A stretch of DNA of 64,000 bases from Polynucleobacter aenigmaticus. Lineage in GTDB: Bacteria; Pseudomonadota; Gammaproteobacteria; Burkholderiales; Burkholderiaceae. This document shows positions 44,031 through 54,600 of this stretch, in pieces (within the stretch, counting starts at the first letter, position 1; every line of letters begins with the position of its first letter). The DNA lies in the NCBI RefSeq assembly GCF_002206635.1, contig NZ_NGUO01000002.1:248001-312000 (forward strand). Reading direction: 5' to 3'. The position numbers and the translations under genes are program-made. The notes beneath the pieces are model-generated. The model saw only the letters and a program-made list of their open reading frames with translations. It did not search any database and was not told the DNA's origin.

Positions 44031-46133
44031 GTGGCACGTAAAACCCCTATCGACAGATACCGTAATATCGGCATCTCTGCGCATATTGACGCAGGTAAGA
44101 CAACAACAACAGAACGCGTTTTGTTCTACACCGGTGTTAATCACAAAATTGGTGAAGTGCATGATGGCGCTGCAACCATGGACTGGATGGAGCAAGAGCA
44201 AGAGCGTGGTATCACGATTACTTCTGCTGCTACTACTACGTTCTGGAAGGGTATGGCTGGTAATTTTCAAGAGCACCGCATCAACATCATTGACACACCA
44301 GGCCACGTAGACTTTACTATTGAAGTTGAGCGTTCAATGCGCGTTCTCGATGGTGCTTGCATGGTTTACTGTGCTGTAGGTGGTGTGCAGCCACAATCTG
44401 AAACCGTTTGGCGTCAAGCGAATAAGTATCGAGTTCCCCGTTTAGCATTTGTAAACAAGATGGACCGTACAGGTGCAAACTTCTTCAAGGTCTACGACCA
44501 GATGAAGTTGCGTTTGAAGGCCAACCCCATCTTGATTCAAATTCCTATTGGCGCTGAAGAAAACTTTAAAGGCGTTGTGGATTTGGTAAAGATGAAGGCC
44601 ATCTATTGGGATGAGGCTTCACAAGGTACTAAATTTACTTACGAAGATATTCCTGCAGAATTACAAGCCTCCGCTGAAGAGTGGCGTGAGAAGATGCTTG
44701 AAGCTGCTGCTGAAAGCTCAGAAGAGTTGATGGAAAAGTATCTCGGCGGCGAAGCGCTCACCGAAGAAGAAATTAAAGCAGCATTGCGTCAGCGCACTAT
44801 CGCTAATGAAATCATTCCAATGATGTGCGGAACGGCTTTCAAAAACAAAGGTGTTCAGGCGATGTTGGATGCAGTAGTTGAACTGTTGCCTTCACCATTG
44901 GATGTTCCACCAGTTCCTTGTGAGCTGGAAGATGGAACCCCTACAACGCGTAAAGCATCCGATGATGAGAAGTTCTCTGCATTAGCATTTAAGATCATGA
45001 CTGACCCATTTGTTGGCCAGCTCATTTTCTTCCGCGTTTACTCTGGAATGATGAAGTCTGGTGACACCATCTATAACCCAATTAAGGGCAAGAAAGAACG
45101 TGTTGGTCGTTTATTGCAAATGCATGCGAACCAACGTGAAGAAATTAAAGAAGTTTACGCAGGCGATATCGCTGCAGCGGTTGGCTTGAAAGATGCAACT
45201 ACTGGTGAAACATTGTGTGATCCAGATAGCATCGTAATTTTGGAGCGCATGGTATTTCCAGAGCCAGTGATTTCTCAAGCAGTTGAGCCAAAAACAAAAC
45301 CAGACCAAGAAAAAATGGGTCTTGCTTTGAATCGCTTGGCACAAGAAGATCCATCATTCCGCGTTAAAACAGACGAAGAGTCTGGCCAAACAATTATTTC
45401 TGGAATGGGCGAGCTCCATTTGGAAATTTTGGTTGACCGTATGCGTCGTGAGTTCGGTGTTGAAGCAACTGTTGGTAAGCCACAAGTGGCCTATCGCGAA
45501 ACGATTCGCAAAGTTTGCGAAGAAGTTGAAGGTAAGTTTGTTAAGCAGTCCGGCGGTCGTGGTCAGTATGGTCACGTTGTATTAAAGCTGGAGCCACAAA
45601 CTCCAGGTAAAGGTTTTGAATTCGTTGACGCTATTAAGGGCGGTGTAGTTCCTCGTGAATACATCCCTGCAGTAGAAAAAGGAATTCGTGAAACATTGAA
45701 CTCGGGTATTTTGGCTGGTTATCCAGTTGTAGATATCAAGGCAACCTTGTTCTTCGGGTCATACCATGATGTCGATTCCAATGAAAACGCATTTAAGATG
45801 GCGGGCTCAATGGCATTCAAAGATGGTATGCGTAAAGCATCTCCTGTCTTGCTTGAACCAATGATGGCTGTTGAAGTAGAAACACCAGAAGATTTCATGG
45901 GTAACGTCATGGGCGACCTCTCATCACGTCGCGGTATTTTGCAAGGTATGGATGACATTCCAGGCGGCGGAAAAATTGTTCGCGCTGAAGTGCCGTTGGC
46001 AGAGATGTTTGGTTACTCAACTAGCTTGCGCTCGTTGACCCAAGGTCGCGCTACCTACACTATGGAGTTTAAGCATTACACCGAAGCACCTAAGAACGTT
46101 GCTGAAGCAGTCATGGCTGCTAAAGCGAAGTAA
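44031..46133 (+). CDS. fusA: Elongation factor G
   Basis: 700-residue translocase GTPase. AHIDAGKT is at residues 17-24, followed by [13 protein letters not shown] and domains II-V ([28 protein letters not shown]). Start is GTG 44031, 27 bases after rpsG. The TTATCCACA at 46135-46143, just after the stop, matches a DnaA box but is alone. Confidence 0.98.
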   Translation: MARKTPIDRYRNIGISAHIDAGKTTTTERVLFYTGVNHKIGEVHDGAATMDWMEQEQERGITITSAATTTFWKGMAGNFQEHRINIIDTPGHVDFTIEVERSMRVLDGACMVYCAVGGVQPQSETVWRQANKYRVPRLAFVNKMDRTGANFFKVYDQMKLRLKANPILIQIPIGAEENFKGVVDLVKMKAIYWDEASQGTKFTYEDIPAELQASAEEWREKMLEAAAESSEELMEKYLGGEALTEEEIKAALRQRTIANEIIPMMCGTAFKNKGVQAMLDAVVELLPSPLDVPPVPCELEDGTPTTRKASDDEKFSALAFKIMTDPFVGQLIFFRVYSGMMKSGDTIYNPIKGKKERVGRLLQMHANQREEIKEVYAGDIAAAVGLKDATTGETLCDPDSIVILERMVFPEPVISQAVEPKTKPDQEKMGLALNRLAQEDPSFRVKTDEESGQTIISGMGELHLEILVDRMRREFGVEATVGKPQVAYRETIRKVCEEVEGKFVKQSGGRGQYGHVVLKLEPQTPGKGFEFVDAIKGGVVPREYIPAVEKGIRETLNSGILAGYPVVDIKATLFFGSYHDVDSNENAFKMAGSMAFKDGMRKASPVLLEPMMAVEVETPEDFMGNVMGDLSSRRGILQGMDDIPGGGKIVRAEVPLAEMFGYSTSLRSLTQGRATYTMEFKHYTEAPKNVAEAVMAAKAK

Positions 46134-46183
46134 TTTATCCACATTATTTTGATTATTGACTAGCTAAAGAAGGCAGACAAAAA

Positions 46184-47374
46184 ATGGCAAAAGAAAAGTT
46201 TCAGCGGACAAAACCGCACGTAAACGTTGGCACCATTGGTCACGTTGACCACGGTAAAACCACATTGACAGCAGCAATCGCAACCGTGCTTTCAAAAGCA
46301 TTTGGTGGCGAAGCTAAAGCATACGATCAGATCGATGCTGCTCCAGAAGAAAAAGCACGCGGTATTACGATTAATACTGCACACGTTGAGTATGAGACAG
46401 CGAATCGTCACTACGCACACGTGGATTGCCCAGGACATGCTGACTACGTTAAGAACATGATTACTGGTGCTGCCCAAATGGACGGCGCTATTTTGGTTTG
46501 CTCTGCAGCTGACGGCCCAATGCCACAAACTCGTGAGCACATCCTCTTGGCACGCCAAGTAGGTGTTCCATACATCATCGTATTTTTGAACAAATGCGAT
46601 ATGGTGGATGATGCTGAGTTGTTAGAACTCGTAGAAATGGAAGTTCGTGAGCTTCTTTCTAAGTACGACTTCCCAGGCGATGACACACCAATCATTCATG
46701 GTTCTGCTAAGTTAGCACTTGAAGGCGATGAAGGCCCAATGGGCTCACAGGCCATCATGAAATTGGCTGATGCTTTAGATACTTATATCCCAACTCCAGA
46801 GCGTGCTATTGACGGTGCGTTCTTGATGCCAGTAGAAGATGTGTTCTCTATCTCCGGTCGCGGTACTGTTGTAACAGGCCGTATCGAGCGCGGTATCGTT
46901 AAAGTAGGCGAAGAGATCGAAGTAATCGGTATCAAGCCAACAATCAAGACTACTTGTACTGGTGTTGAAATGTTCCGCAAATTGCTCGACCAAGGTCAAG
47001 CAGGCGATAACGTGGGCATCTTGTTACGCGGTACAAAACGTGAAGAAGTTGAGCGCGGCCAAGTATTGGCTAAGCCAGGTTCAATCACTCCACATACTCA
47101 CTTTACTGCCGAGGTTTACATCTTGGGTAAAGACGAAGGTGGCCGTCATACTCCATTCTTTAACAACTATCGCCCACAGTTCTACTTCCGCACAACGGAC
47201 GTGACTGGTTCAATCGAGTTGCCAAAAGACAAAGAAATGGTGATGCCTGGTGATAACGTCACAATTACCGTAAAACTCATCGCACCAATCGCGATGGAAG
47301 AAGGTTTACGTTTTGCGATCCGTGAAGGTGGCCGTACTGTTGGCGCCGGCGTGGTTGCAAAGATTTTGGCTTAA
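46184..47374 (+). CDS. tuf: Elongation factor Tu, second copy
   Basis: 396-residue EF-Tu identical to the first copy 16.8 kb upstream. The shared DNA runs from AAGGCAGACAAAAA before the ATG to TAAGTTTT at the stop. The flanks differ completely, so the copies are kept alike by gene conversion and not by recent duplication of a larger block. This is the str-operon copy (tufA position), 50 bases after fusA. Confidence 0.98.
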   Translation: MAKEKFQRTKPHVNVGTIGHVDHGKTTLTAAIATVLSKAFGGEAKAYDQIDAAPEEKARGITINTAHVEYETANRHYAHVDCPGHADYVKNMITGAAQMDGAILVCSAADGPMPQTREHILLARQVGVPYIIVFLNKCDMVDDAELLELVEMEVRELLSKYDFPGDDTPIIHGSAKLALEGDEGPMGSQAIMKLADALDTYIPTPERAIDGAFLMPVEDVFSISGRGTVVTGRIERGIVKVGEEIEVIGIKPTIKTTCTGVEMFRKLLDQGQAGDNVGILLRGTKREEVERGQVLAKPGSITPHTHFTAEVYILGKDEGGRHTPFFNNYRPQFYFRTTDVTGSIELPKDKEMVMPGDNVTITVKLIAPIAMEEGLRFAIREGGRTVGAGVVAKILA

Positions 47375-47417
47375 GTTTTAAGTATTAATTAGTAAAAAAA
47401 TTTAGCGGTTTGCTAAC

Positions 47418-47492
47418 CGGTGACGTCTGTGCTGCAGATGTCACCGTGCTCTTTAGAAACATAACGCGGCAGCACCGCAACGCTCTTTGGAA
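47418..47492 (+). promoter_or_regulatory. rpsJ leader with hairpin and two boxA-like motifs
   Basis: A 12-bp stem with one G-U, CGGTGACGTCTG (47418-47429) and CAGATGTCACCG (47435-47446), is followed at once by TGCTCTTTA (47447-47455), a canonical boxA core. A second motif, CGCTCTTTG (47481-47489), runs into the GGA that serves as ribosome binding site, 6 bases from the rpsJ ATG. Since rpsJ encodes S10/NusE, which binds boxA with NusB, self-regulation is a reasonable hypothesis. Confidence 0.55.
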
Positions 47493-47497
47493 TTAAT

Positions 47498-47809
47498 ATG
47501 CAAAACCAAAAAATTCGTATTCGTCTTAAAGCATTTGATTACCGTTTGATCGACCAGTCTGCAGCTGAAATCGTTGATACAGCTAAGCGTACTGGTGCAG
47601 TTGTTAAGGGTCCAGTACCTTTGCCAACGCGTATTGAGCGTTTTGACATCTTGCGTTCACCACACGTGAACAAGACATCACGCGATCAGTTAGAGATTCG
47701 TACTCATCTACGTTTGATGGACATCATTGATCCTACAGAGAAAACAGTAGATGCTTTGATGAAATTAGACCTTCCAGCAGGTGTGGACGTCGAAATTAAG
47801 TTGCAATAA
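47498..47809 (+). CDS. rpsJ: 30S ribosomal protein S10 (NusE)
   Basis: 103-residue protein of the 30S head that also acts as NusE in antitermination complexes. [17 protein letters not shown] and the loop [19 protein letters not shown] are characteristic. It is first gene of the S10 operon. A 190-base gap with its own promoter separates it from rplC, which is unusual. Confidence 0.97.
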   Translation: MQNQKIRIRLKAFDYRLIDQSAAEIVDTAKRTGAVVKGPVPLPTRIERFDILRSPHVNKTSRDQLEIRTHLRLMDIIDPTEKTVDALMKLDLPAGVDVEIKLQ

Positions 47810-47832
47810 TTTGGTATTTCTAGTCTTAGCGC

Positions 47833-47861
47833 TTGCCAAGATTAGAGTTTCGGGATAGAAT
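47833..47861 (+). promoter_or_regulatory. Promoter between rpsJ and rplC
   Basis: TTGCCA (47833-47838) and TAGAAT (47856-47861) are separated by exactly 17 bp. The predicted leader to rplC is about 140 bases. Confidence 0.7.
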
Positions 47862-47973
47862 CTAAGGCTTCGCTCAATTATTTGGGTGAATACTCAGGTT
47901 TTATCAGCAATTAAAATGTTGTAAGTTATTGATTTAGAAGTACTTTTACTTGTAAATCACTTAAATTAATTTT

Positions 47974-47993
47974 GCCGACCAATCGAAGTCGGC
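47974..47993 (+). other. Hairpin just upstream of the rplC ribosome binding site
   Basis: GCCGAC (47974-47979) pairs with GTCGGC (47988-47993), ending three bases before GGAG (47996-47999). It is well placed to modulate rplC translation. Confidence 0.5.
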
Positions 47994-48006
47994 GTGGAGC
48001 ATGAAT

Positions 48007-48663
48007 ATGAGCTTAGGCTTAATCGGTCGCAAGATCGGCATGACCCGTCTTTTTACGGACGAAGGGGAAGCAATTCCTGTCACCGTAATTGACGTGAGCG
48101 ACAACAGAATCGCTCAAATCAAGACCCAGGCAACTGATGGCTATGATGCTATCCAGTTAGCGCATGGCACACGTAGAGCTACACGCGTTACCAAAGCAAT
48201 GGCTGGACACTTTGCCAAAGCAGGTGTGATGGCTGGTAACGGACTCAACGAATTCCAATTAGATGCTGCAAAAATCGCAGAAATGACAACAGGCCAAGTA
48301 ATTCCTGCTGACACTGCATTTGCAGCGGGCCAAAAAGTGGATGTGCAAGGCGTAACGATTGGTAAGGGCTATGCCGGTACCATTAAACGTCACCACTTTA
48401 AATCTGGTCGCGCATCACACGGTAACTCACGTTCACATAACGTGCCAGGTTCTATCGGTATGGCGCAAGATCCAGGTCGTGTTTTCCCAGGTAAGCGCAT
48501 GACAGGCCACCTTGGTGATGAGACACGCACTGTACAAAATTTAGTCATCGCACGCATTGATGCAGAACGTAATCTCATCATGGTTAAAGGCGCTATTCCA
48601 GGTGCCCCAGGCGGTAAAGTTATTGTTACTCCAGCGGTGAAGACACCGTTGAAGAAGAAATAA
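48007..48663 (+). CDS. rplC: 50S ribosomal protein L3
   Basis: 218-residue early assembly protein near the peptidyl transferase centre. I use ATG 48007 ([16 protein letters not shown]), 7 bases after GGAG, in preference to the ATG two codons earlier, which is too close to it. [18 protein letters not shown] and [14 protein letters not shown] are typical. First gene after the internal promoter. Confidence 0.96.
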   Translation: MSLGLIGRKIGMTRLFTDEGEAIPVTVIDVSDNRIAQIKTQATDGYDAIQLAHGTRRATRVTKAMAGHFAKAGVMAGNGLNEFQLDAAKIAEMTTGQVIPADTAFAAGQKVDVQGVTIGKGYAGTIKRHHFKSGRASHGNSRSHNVPGSIGMAQDPGRVFPGKRMTGHLGDETRTVQNLVIARIDAERNLIMVKGAIPGAPGGKVIVTPAVKTPLKKK

Positions 48664-48674
48664 GGAGAGCGAAT

Positions 48675-49295
48675 ATGGAACTTAAGCTTCTCCAAGACAA
48701 CGGAACTTTGGGCGCAGGCATTCAAGCCTCACCAGAAGTATTCGAACGTGAATATAACGAAGCATTGGTACACCAAGTTGTTGTGGCTTACCAAGCAAAT
48801 GCACGTAGTGGTAACCGTGCACAAAAAGACCGTGAGCAAGTTAAGCACACAACCAAAAAACCTTGGCGTCAAAAAGGTACTGGTCGTGCACGTGCTGGTA
48901 TGAGCTCTTCCCCGCTATGGCGTGGAGGTGGTCGTATATTCCCGAATTCACCTGAAGAAAATTTCAGCCAAAAAGTAAACAAGAAAATGTACCGCGCTGG
49001 TATGAGATCTATTTTGTCTCAGTTAGCTCGCGAAGGTCGTTTGAATGTTGTTGACCAATTTACTCTTGATGCTCCAAAGACTAAAGTTTTAGCTGACAAG
49101 GTTAAAGCAATGGGATTGGATTCAGTCTTGATCATTGTTGATCAGGTTAGTGAGAACTTGTACTTGGCATCACGTAACTTGCATAAGGTTGCTGTATGTG
49201 AGCCACAGCACGCTGATCCATTAGCTTTAGTTCAATACAAAAAAGTATTGGTAAGCAAAGCAGCGATCGCAAAAATTGAGGAGTTGCTGAAATGA
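48675..49295 (+). CDS. rplD: 50S ribosomal protein L4
   Basis: 206-residue protein lining the exit tunnel through the loop with [16 protein letters not shown]. In E. coli L4 also represses the S10 operon by binding its leader. Its stop overlaps the rplW start by four bases (ATGA). Confidence 0.96.
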   Translation: MELKLLQDNGTLGAGIQASPEVFEREYNEALVHQVVVAYQANARSGNRAQKDREQVKHTTKKPWRQKGTGRARAGMSSSPLWRGGGRIFPNSPEENFSQKVNKKMYRAGMRSILSQLAREGRLNVVDQFTLDAPKTKVLADKVKAMGLDSVLIIVDQVSENLYLASRNLHKVAVCEPQHADPLALVQYKKVLVSKAAIAKIEELLK

Positions 49296-49606
49296 GCCAA
49301 GTCCGTAAAAACGATCACAGCTTGATGAAGGTTCTGCTTGGACCAGTTATCTCTGAAAAAGCCACTATGGTTGCAGAGAAGAATGAACAAGTAGTATTTC
49401 AAGTGATACGCGACGCTAATAAAAGCGATGTGAAACAAGCAGTTGAATTGCTCTTCAAAGTGCAAGTTGACTCTGTTCAAATCGTGAATCAAAAAGGTAA
49501 GCCAAAGCGCTATGGCCGTTTTGAAGGTCGTCGTGACCACACTAAGAAGGCCTACGTAAGCTTGAAACCAGGCCAAGAAATTAACTTTGAAGCGGAGGCG
49601 AATTAA
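49292..49606 (+). CDS. rplW: 50S ribosomal protein L23
   Basis: 104-residue protein at the tunnel exit, docking site for trigger factor and [28 protein letters not shown] and [20 protein letters not shown] identify it. Overlaps rplD by ATGA. Confidence 0.96.
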   Translation: MSQVRKNDHSLMKVLLGPVISEKATMVAEKNEQVVFQVIRDANKSDVKQAVELLFKVQVDSVQIVNQKGKPKRYGRFEGRRDHTKKAYVSLKPGQEINFEAEAN

Positions 49607-49608
49607 TC

Positions 49609-50439
49609 ATGCCTTTGATGAAGACAAAACCGACCTCACCAGGTCGTCGCTCAATGGTCAAGGTGGTAAATCCTGATCTGCATAAAGGTAAACCTTTTGC
49701 AGCATTGGTAGAGCCACAGTTCCAAAAAGCAGGTCGTAACAATAATGGTCACATCACTACTCGTCATAAAGGTGGTGGTCATAAGCATCACTATCGTGTT
49801 GTTGATTTCAAACGCAATGACAAAGATGGTATTCCAGCAAAAGTTGAACGCTTGGAATACGACCCAAACCGCAGTGCAAATATTGCATTGATCGTGTTTG
49901 CTGATGGTGAGCGTCGCTACATTCTTGCTGCAAAAGGTATGACTGTTGGTCAGCCCTTGATGAGCGGCTCAGAAGCCCCCATCAAGTCTGGTAACAACCT
50001 GCCAATTCGTAACATTCCAGTTGGTAGCACCATTCACTGTGTAGAAATGTTGCCAGGAAAAGGTGCGCAAATCGCACGTTCTGCTGGTGGCTCCGCAGTA
50101 TTGTTGGCTCGTGAAGGTGTATACGCTCAGGTGCGCTTGCGCTCTGGTGAGGTACGCCGTATTTTGATCGAATGCCGTGCCACTATTGGTGAAGTTGGTA
50201 ATGAAGAGCATAGCTTGCGCGTTATCGGCAAAGCTGGTGCAAATCGCTGGCGTGGTATTCGCCCAACCGTTCGCGGTGTGGCAATGAACCCAGTAGATCA
50301 CCCGCACGGTGGTGGTGAAGGTAAGACTGGCGAAGGCCGCGTACCTGTATCTCCATGGGGCACACCAACTAAAGGTTATCGTACACGTCGTAACAAGCGT
50401 ACAACATCGATGATCGTTCAACGCCGTCAGAAGCGCTAA
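49609..50439 (+). CDS. rplB: 50S ribosomal protein L2
   Basis: 276-residue protein required for subunit joining and peptidyl transfer. The C-terminal motif [19 protein letters not shown] includes the essential histidine. Starts two bases after rplW. Confidence 0.97.
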   Translation: MPLMKTKPTSPGRRSMVKVVNPDLHKGKPFAALVEPQFQKAGRNNNGHITTRHKGGGHKHHYRVVDFKRNDKDGIPAKVERLEYDPNRSANIALIVFADGERRYILAAKGMTVGQPLMSGSEAPIKSGNNLPIRNIPVGSTIHCVEMLPGKGAQIARSAGGSAVLLAREGVYAQVRLRSGEVRRILIECRATIGEVGNEEHSLRVIGKAGANRWRGIRPTVRGVAMNPVDHPHGGGEGKTGEGRVPVSPWGTPTKGYRTRRNKRTTSMIVQRRQKR

Positions 50440-50464
50440 ACGAGAAAGCGATTAAGGAAAAGAT

Positions 50465-50743
50465 ATGACACGTTCAGCTAAAAAAGGCCCATTTTGCGAA
50501 GCCAGCTTAGTAAATAAAGTTGAAGTCGCACAAGCCAACAAAGACAAAAAGCCGATTAAAACTTGGTCACGCCGTTCAACAATTCTTCCAGACTTTATTG
50601 GTCTGACAATTGCTGTACACAACGGTCGTCAACACGTTCCGGTATATGTATCAGAAAACATGGTGGGTCATAAGTTAGGCGAATTTGCCTTGACCCGTAC
50701 TTTCAAAGGTCACGCTGCTGACAAGAAAGTAACGAAGAAGTAA
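50465..50743 (+). CDS. rpsS: 30S ribosomal protein S19
   Basis: 92-residue 30S head protein next to S13. [19 protein letters not shown] and [27 protein letters not shown] are family signatures. Ends just before the rplV start cluster. Confidence 0.97.
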   Translation: MTRSAKKGPFCEASLVNKVEVAQANKDKKPIKTWSRRSTILPDFIGLTIAVHNGRQHVPVYVSENMVGHKLGEFALTRTFKGHAADKKVTKK

Positions 50744-50750
50744 GGGGATG

Positions 50751-51083
50751 ATGATGGAAGTTAAAGCTATTCACAAAGGCGCCCGCATTTCTGCGCAAAA
50801 GACACGTTTGGTCGCTGACCAGATTCGTGGTTTGCCGATTGCACGTGCCTTGAACATTTTGAATTTCAGCCCCAAGAAAGCTGCCTTCATTGTGAAAAAA
50901 GTTGTTGAGTCTGCAATGGCCAACGCTGAACACAATAAGGGTGCTGATATTGATGAACTCAAGGTTTCAACAATTCTTGTTGATAAAGGTACTTCCTTGA
51001 AGCGCTTCACAGCACGTGCTAAGGGTCGTGGCAATCAAATCGAAAAACAAACATGTCACATTACCGTGACCTTGAGTAACTAA
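50751..51083 (+). CDS. rplV: 50S ribosomal protein L22
   Basis: About 110 residues; its long beta hairpin lines the exit tunnel. Three successive ATG codons (50748, 50751, 50754) follow AAGGGG at 50742-50747. I choose the middle one because Burkholderia homologues begin MMEVKAI; the third has the best spacing. [17 protein letters not shown] and [15 protein letters not shown] are conserved. Confidence 0.95.
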   Translation: MMEVKAIHKGARISAQKTRLVADQIRGLPIARALNILNFSPKKAAFIVKKVVESAMANAEHNKGADIDELKVSTILVDKGTSLKRFTARAKGRGNQIEKQTCHITVTLSN

Positions 51084-51091
51084 GGAAAGAT

Positions 51092-51922
51092 ATGGGACAA
51101 AAGATAAACCCAACCGGATTCCGACTCTCGGTAACGAAGAACTGGACATCAAAGTGGTATGCAAACAATACTGATTTTGCAAAGATGCTCAAAGAGGACG
51201 TAGATGTCCGCATCTATCTTAAGAAGAAATTGAAGAATGCATCTGTAAGCAAGGTAATCATCGAGCGTCCTGCAAAGAATGCACGTATTACTATTTATAG
51301 CTCACGTCCAGGTGTTGTGATCGGCAAAAAAGGCGAAGATATTGAAGTTCTCCGTCGTGAACTACAGAAGCGTATGGGCGTTCCAGTCCATGTGAATATC
51401 GAAGAAATTCGTAAACCTGAAGTTGATGCTCAATTAATTGCTGATTCAATTACTCAGCAGCTTGAGAAGCGCATTATGTTCCGTCGTGCAATGAAGCGTG
51501 CAATGCAAAATGCAATGCGCCTTGGTGCACAAGGAATCAAGATCATGTCTTCTGGTCGTTTGAACGGTGCTGAAATTGCACGTCGCGAATGGTACCGTGA
51601 AGGTCGTGTTCCACTTCATACATTGAAGGCTGATATTGATTACGCAACTTCAGAAGCGGAAACAACATACGGCATCATCGGTGTAAAAGTTTGGGTATAC
51701 AAAGGCGATACATTGGGTCGTGGTGCTGATGCTCCAGCAGTAACAGCAGAGCCAGCGGCTGATGAGAAGAAGCCACGTCGCGCACCCGCTAAAACAACCG
51801 CACGCAAACCAGCGGCTGACAGCAAGCCATTAGTTGCTGCTAAGCCAACAGTGAAGCGTGCACCGAAAGCTGTTGAAGCCGTTGAAGCCGTAAGTGCTGA
51901 AGCGCAGAAGTCAGGAGAGTAA
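51092..51922 (+). CDS. rpsC: 30S ribosomal protein S3
   Basis: 276-residue protein at the mRNA entry channel. The KH domain holds [14 protein letters not shown], and the second domain has [25 protein letters not shown] Lys/Ala/Pro-rich tail of about 60 residues extends beyond the E. coli protein, as is common in Burkholderiales. Confidence 0.96.
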   Translation: MGQKINPTGFRLSVTKNWTSKWYANNTDFAKMLKEDVDVRIYLKKKLKNASVSKVIIERPAKNARITIYSSRPGVVIGKKGEDIEVLRRELQKRMGVPVHVNIEEIRKPEVDAQLIADSITQQLEKRIMFRRAMKRAMQNAMRLGAQGIKIMSSGRLNGAEIARREWYREGRVPLHTLKADIDYATSEAETTYGIIGVKVWVYKGDTLGRGADAPAVTAEPAADEKKPRRAPAKTTARKPAADSKPLVAAKPTVKRAPKAVEAVEAVSAEAQKSGE

Positions 51923-51924
51923 GC

Positions 51925-52338
51925 ATGCTACAACCAAAGCGTCGTAAGTATCGCAAGGAACAAAAGGGACGTAACACTGGCGTGGCAACACGCGGTAGCT
52001 CAGTAGCCTTTGGTGACTTTGGACTGAAAGCTATTGGCCGTGGTCGTTTGACTGCACGTCAGATTGAATCTGCACGTCGCGCAATGACCCGTCACATTAA
52101 GCGTGGTGGCCGTATCTGGATTCGCATTTTCCCAGACAAGCCAATTTCACAAAAGCCAGCTGAAGTACGTATGGGTAACGGTAAAGGTAATCCAGAGTAC
52201 TACGTAGCAGAAATTCAACCAGGCAAGATTTTGTACGAGATGGATGGAGTGGATGAAACATTGGCGCGCGAAGCTTTTAAGCTTGCCGCTGCTAAGTTGC
52301 CATTGCAAACCACTTTCGTGATTCGCCACTTAGGTTGA
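51925..52338 (+). CDS. rplP: 50S ribosomal protein L16
   Basis: 137-residue protein at the A-site tRNA elbow. It starts [17 protein letters not shown] and includes [22 protein letters not shown]. Follows rpsC by two bases. Confidence 0.97.
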   Translation: MLQPKRRKYRKEQKGRNTGVATRGSSVAFGDFGLKAIGRGRLTARQIESARRAMTRHIKRGGRIWIRIFPDKPISQKPAEVRMGNGKGNPEYYVAEIQPGKILYEMDGVDETLAREAFKLAAAKLPLQTTFVIRHLG

Positions 52339-52352
52339 TCGGGATAGAGATT

Positions 52353-52547
52353 ATGAAAAAGACAGAATTAGCATCCAAAGATCTGGTTGCCCTAAATGCA
52401 GAATTAACAGAGCTCTTGAAGACTAGCTTCAAACTCCGTATGCAAAAAGGCACTCAGCAACTCACAAATACCAGCCAATTGGGTAAGACTAAGCGTGAAA
52501 TTGCTCGCGTAAAGACTTTTATTACCCAAAAAACTGCACAGAAATAA
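52353..52547 (+). CDS. rpmC: 50S ribosomal protein L29
   Basis: 64-residue two-helix protein beside the tunnel exit. I start at ATG 52353 ([11 protein letters not shown]), which gives the normal length; a TTG overlapping the rplP stop would add six residues. The signature [20 protein letters not shown] is present. Confidence 0.93.
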   Translation: MKKTELASKDLVALNAELTELLKTSFKLRMQKGTQQLTNTSQLGKTKREIARVKTFITQKTAQK

Positions 52548-52559
52548 GGAAAAAGGGAT

Positions 52560-52829
52560 ATGACAGAATTATCTAAACCCTTGCGCCGCACCCTAGTGGG
52601 TCGTGTCGTTAGTGACAAAATGCAAAAAACTGTGACTGTGCTAGTTGAGCGCCAAGTAAAACATGCGCTTTATGGCAAATATGTTGGACAGTCCAAAAAA
52701 TACCATGCTCATGACGAAGCTGGCCAATACAAGATGGGTGATACCGTTGAAATTGCCGAATCTAGGCCAATTTCTCGCACTAAATCTTGGGTTGTAACCC
52801 GTTTAGTTCAGGAATCAAAGGGTATTTAA
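52560..52829 (+). CDS. rpsQ: 30S ribosomal protein S17
   Basis: 89-residue OB-fold protein binding 16S helix 11. [24 protein letters not shown] and the [16 protein letters not shown] end segment identify it. It closes the S10 operon, and a 13-bp terminator-like stem follows. Confidence 0.96.
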   Translation: MTELSKPLRRTLVGRVVSDKMQKTVTVLVERQVKHALYGKYVGQSKKYHAHDEAGQYKMGDTVEIAESRPISRTKSWVVTRLVQESKGI

Positions 52830-52839
52830 AGAAATATTA

Positions 52840-52871
52840 AGAGATTTGGCAAAGTTTCTTGCCAAATCTCT
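52840..52871 (+). terminator. Terminator-like stem ending the S10 operon
   Basis: AGAGATTTGGCAA (52840-52852) and TTGCCAAATCTCT (52859-52871) form a perfect 13-bp stem with a 6-base loop. Only AATTT follows, so it is imperfect as an intrinsic terminator. Its right arm contains the -35 hexamer of the next promoter. Confidence 0.65.
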
Positions 52872-52888
52872 AATTTACGTAGTATGAT
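52859..52888 (+). promoter_or_regulatory. Promoter of the spc operon
   Basis: TTGCCA (52859-52864) and TATGAT (52883-52888), 18 bp apart, lie between rpsQ and rplN. The -35 is embedded in the descending arm of the preceding hairpin. Confidence 0.65.
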
Positions 52889-53015
52889 AGAAGGCTTCTC
52901 TGGTTTTATTGTGAGAAGCAGTGTTTTTTCATTAATTCCGGGTTTTAACTTTCGTTAAGGCCCCTAGACGGAACCAAGACTGTTTGCCTTTGGCTAACAA
53001 GTTGGGGATTAGAAA

Positions 53016-53384
53016 ATGATTCAGACCGAAAGTAGATTACAGGTCGCCGATAATACAGGCGCCAGTGAAGTTTTGTGCATCAAGGTATTGGGCGGCTCTA
53101 AGCGTCGTTACGCCAGTATCGGTGATGTCATCAAAGTGACTGTAAAGTCCGCAGCTCCACGTGGCCGTGTAAAAAAAGGTGATATTTATAACGCCGTAGT
53201 AGTGAGAACTGCTAAGGGTGTACGCCGTCCAGATGGTTCATTGATTAAGTTCGATGGCAACGCTGCGGTATTGCTCAACGCGAAGTTAGAGCCAATTGGC
53301 ACACGTATCTTTGGACCAGTCACACGCGAGTTGCGTACTGAAAAGTTCATGAAGATCGTTTCTCTCGCCCCCGAAGTTATTTAA
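53016..53384 (+). CDS. rplN: 50S ribosomal protein L14
   Basis: 122-residue protein that forms intersubunit bridges with 16S. It starts [28 protein letters not shown]. First gene of the spc operon; the 186-base gap before it holds the terminator and promoter described. Confidence 0.97.
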   Translation: MIQTESRLQVADNTGASEVLCIKVLGGSKRRYASIGDVIKVTVKSAAPRGRVKKGDIYNAVVVRTAKGVRRPDGSLIKFDGNAAVLLNAKLEPIGTRIFGPVTRELRTEKFMKIVSLAPEVI

Positions 53385-53393
53385 GAGGCTGAT

Positions 53394-53702
53394 ATGAAAA
53401 AGATTCGTAAAGGTGATTCAGTAGTTCTGTTGACTGGCCGCGATAAGGGCAAGCAAGGAACAGTTATTGGCGTTCTCGAGAACAAATTAGTGATCGAAGG
53501 CGTAAATATTTATAAAAAGAGCGTTAAGCCAAATCCAGCAGCCGGTGTTACTGGCGGCATGATTGACAAGACGATGCCTGTTCACATTTCTAATGTGGCT
53601 GTAGTTGACGGTAACGGCAAACCATCACGTGTTGGTATCAAACTCGTAGATGGCAAAAAGCAGCGTTTCCTCAAAACTACTGGCGCAACTTTAAGCGCAT
53701 AA
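53394..53702 (+). CDS. rplX: 50S ribosomal protein L24
   Basis: 102-residue assembly initiator with a KOW motif ([21 protein letters not shown]). Lies 9 bases after rplN. Confidence 0.96.
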   Translation: MKKIRKGDSVVLLTGRDKGKQGTVIGVLENKLVIEGVNIYKKSVKPNPAAGVTGGMIDKTMPVHISNVAVVDGNGKPSRVGIKLVDGKKQRFLKTTGATLSA

Positions 53703-53718
53703 GGGGCACGGAGAAATT

Positions 53719-54261
53719 ATGAGCACACGTTTACAAGAACACTATCAAGATAAAGTCGTTGCAGATTTGATCGCCAAATTTGGTTACAAGTCAGTAATGC
53801 AAGTTCCACGTATCACCAAGGTGACCCTGAATATGGGCCTGGGCGATGCAGTGAACGACAAGAAGATTATCGAAAATGCAGTTGGTGATTTGACTAAAGT
53901 AGCAGGTCAGAAACCAGTTGTAACAAAAGCAAAAAAAGCGATTGCTGGTTTTAAAATTCGTCAAGGTTACCCAATCGGTGCCATGGTTACATTGCGCGGT
54001 CAGCGCATGTATGAATTTTTAGATCGCTTCGTAACTGTTGCTTTGCCACGCGTACGTGACTTCCGCGGAATTTCCGGTAAGGCATTTGACGGCCGTGGTA
54101 ACTACAACATCGGCGTTAAAGAGCAAATCATTTTCCCTGAAATCGAATACGACAAAATTGATGCCCTTCGTGGTCTCAATATCAGTATTACGACGACCGC
54201 TAAGACTGACGAAGAAGCAAAAGCTTTGTTAGCAGCGTTCAAATTCCCTTTCCGCAATTAA
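53719..54261 (+). CDS. rplE: 50S ribosomal protein L5
   Basis: 180-residue protein that binds 5S rRNA and contacts P-site tRNA and S13. [20 protein letters not shown] and [20 protein letters not shown] are diagnostic. Confidence 0.97.
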   Translation: MSTRLQEHYQDKVVADLIAKFGYKSVMQVPRITKVTLNMGLGDAVNDKKIIENAVGDLTKVAGQKPVVTKAKKAIAGFKIRQGYPIGAMVTLRGQRMYEFLDRFVTVALPRVRDFRGISGKAFDGRGNYNIGVKEQIIFPEIEYDKIDALRGLNISITTTAKTDEEAKALLAAFKFPFRN

Positions 54262-54270
54262 GAGGCTAAC

Positions 54271-54576
54271 GTGGCAAAACTATCCCTAATTGAGCGCGAG
54301 AATAAGCGCGCAAAAACTGTAGAGAAGTACGCTGTAAAGCGTGCTGAGCTCAAGGCAATCATTGCTGACCAATCACGCAGCGATGAAGAGCGATATGAAG
54401 CTCGCTTGAAGCTACAGGCACTTCCACGTAACGCAAGCCCGATTCGTCAAAGAAATCGTTGTTCATTAACCGGTCGTCCACGTGGCACATTCCGTAAGTT
54501 TGGTTTGGCCCGTAGCAAGATTCGTGAAATCGCCTTCCGTGGCGAAATCCCCGGTTTAACCAAGGCCAGCTGGTAA
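54271..54576 (+). CDS. rpsN: 30S ribosomal protein S14, zinc-free form
   Basis: 101 residues with GTG start at 54271. It is the long C-minus type: the CxxC pairs of zinc-binding S14 are absent, and only [17 protein letters not shown] remains. Role is in the 30S head. Confidence 0.96.
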   Translation: MAKLSLIERENKRAKTVEKYAVKRAELKAIIADQSRSDEERYEARLKLQALPRNASPIRQRNRCSLTGRPRGTFRKFGLARSKIREIAFRGEIPGLTKASW

Positions 54577-54600
54577 GCGGCGAAAGAATTAGGAGAACTC

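Noticed and set aside
46135..46143. Perfect DnaA box TTATCCACA after fusA
   Set aside because: It stands alone. A given 9-mer on either strand is expected about once in 130 kb by chance, so one isolated copy carries little weight.
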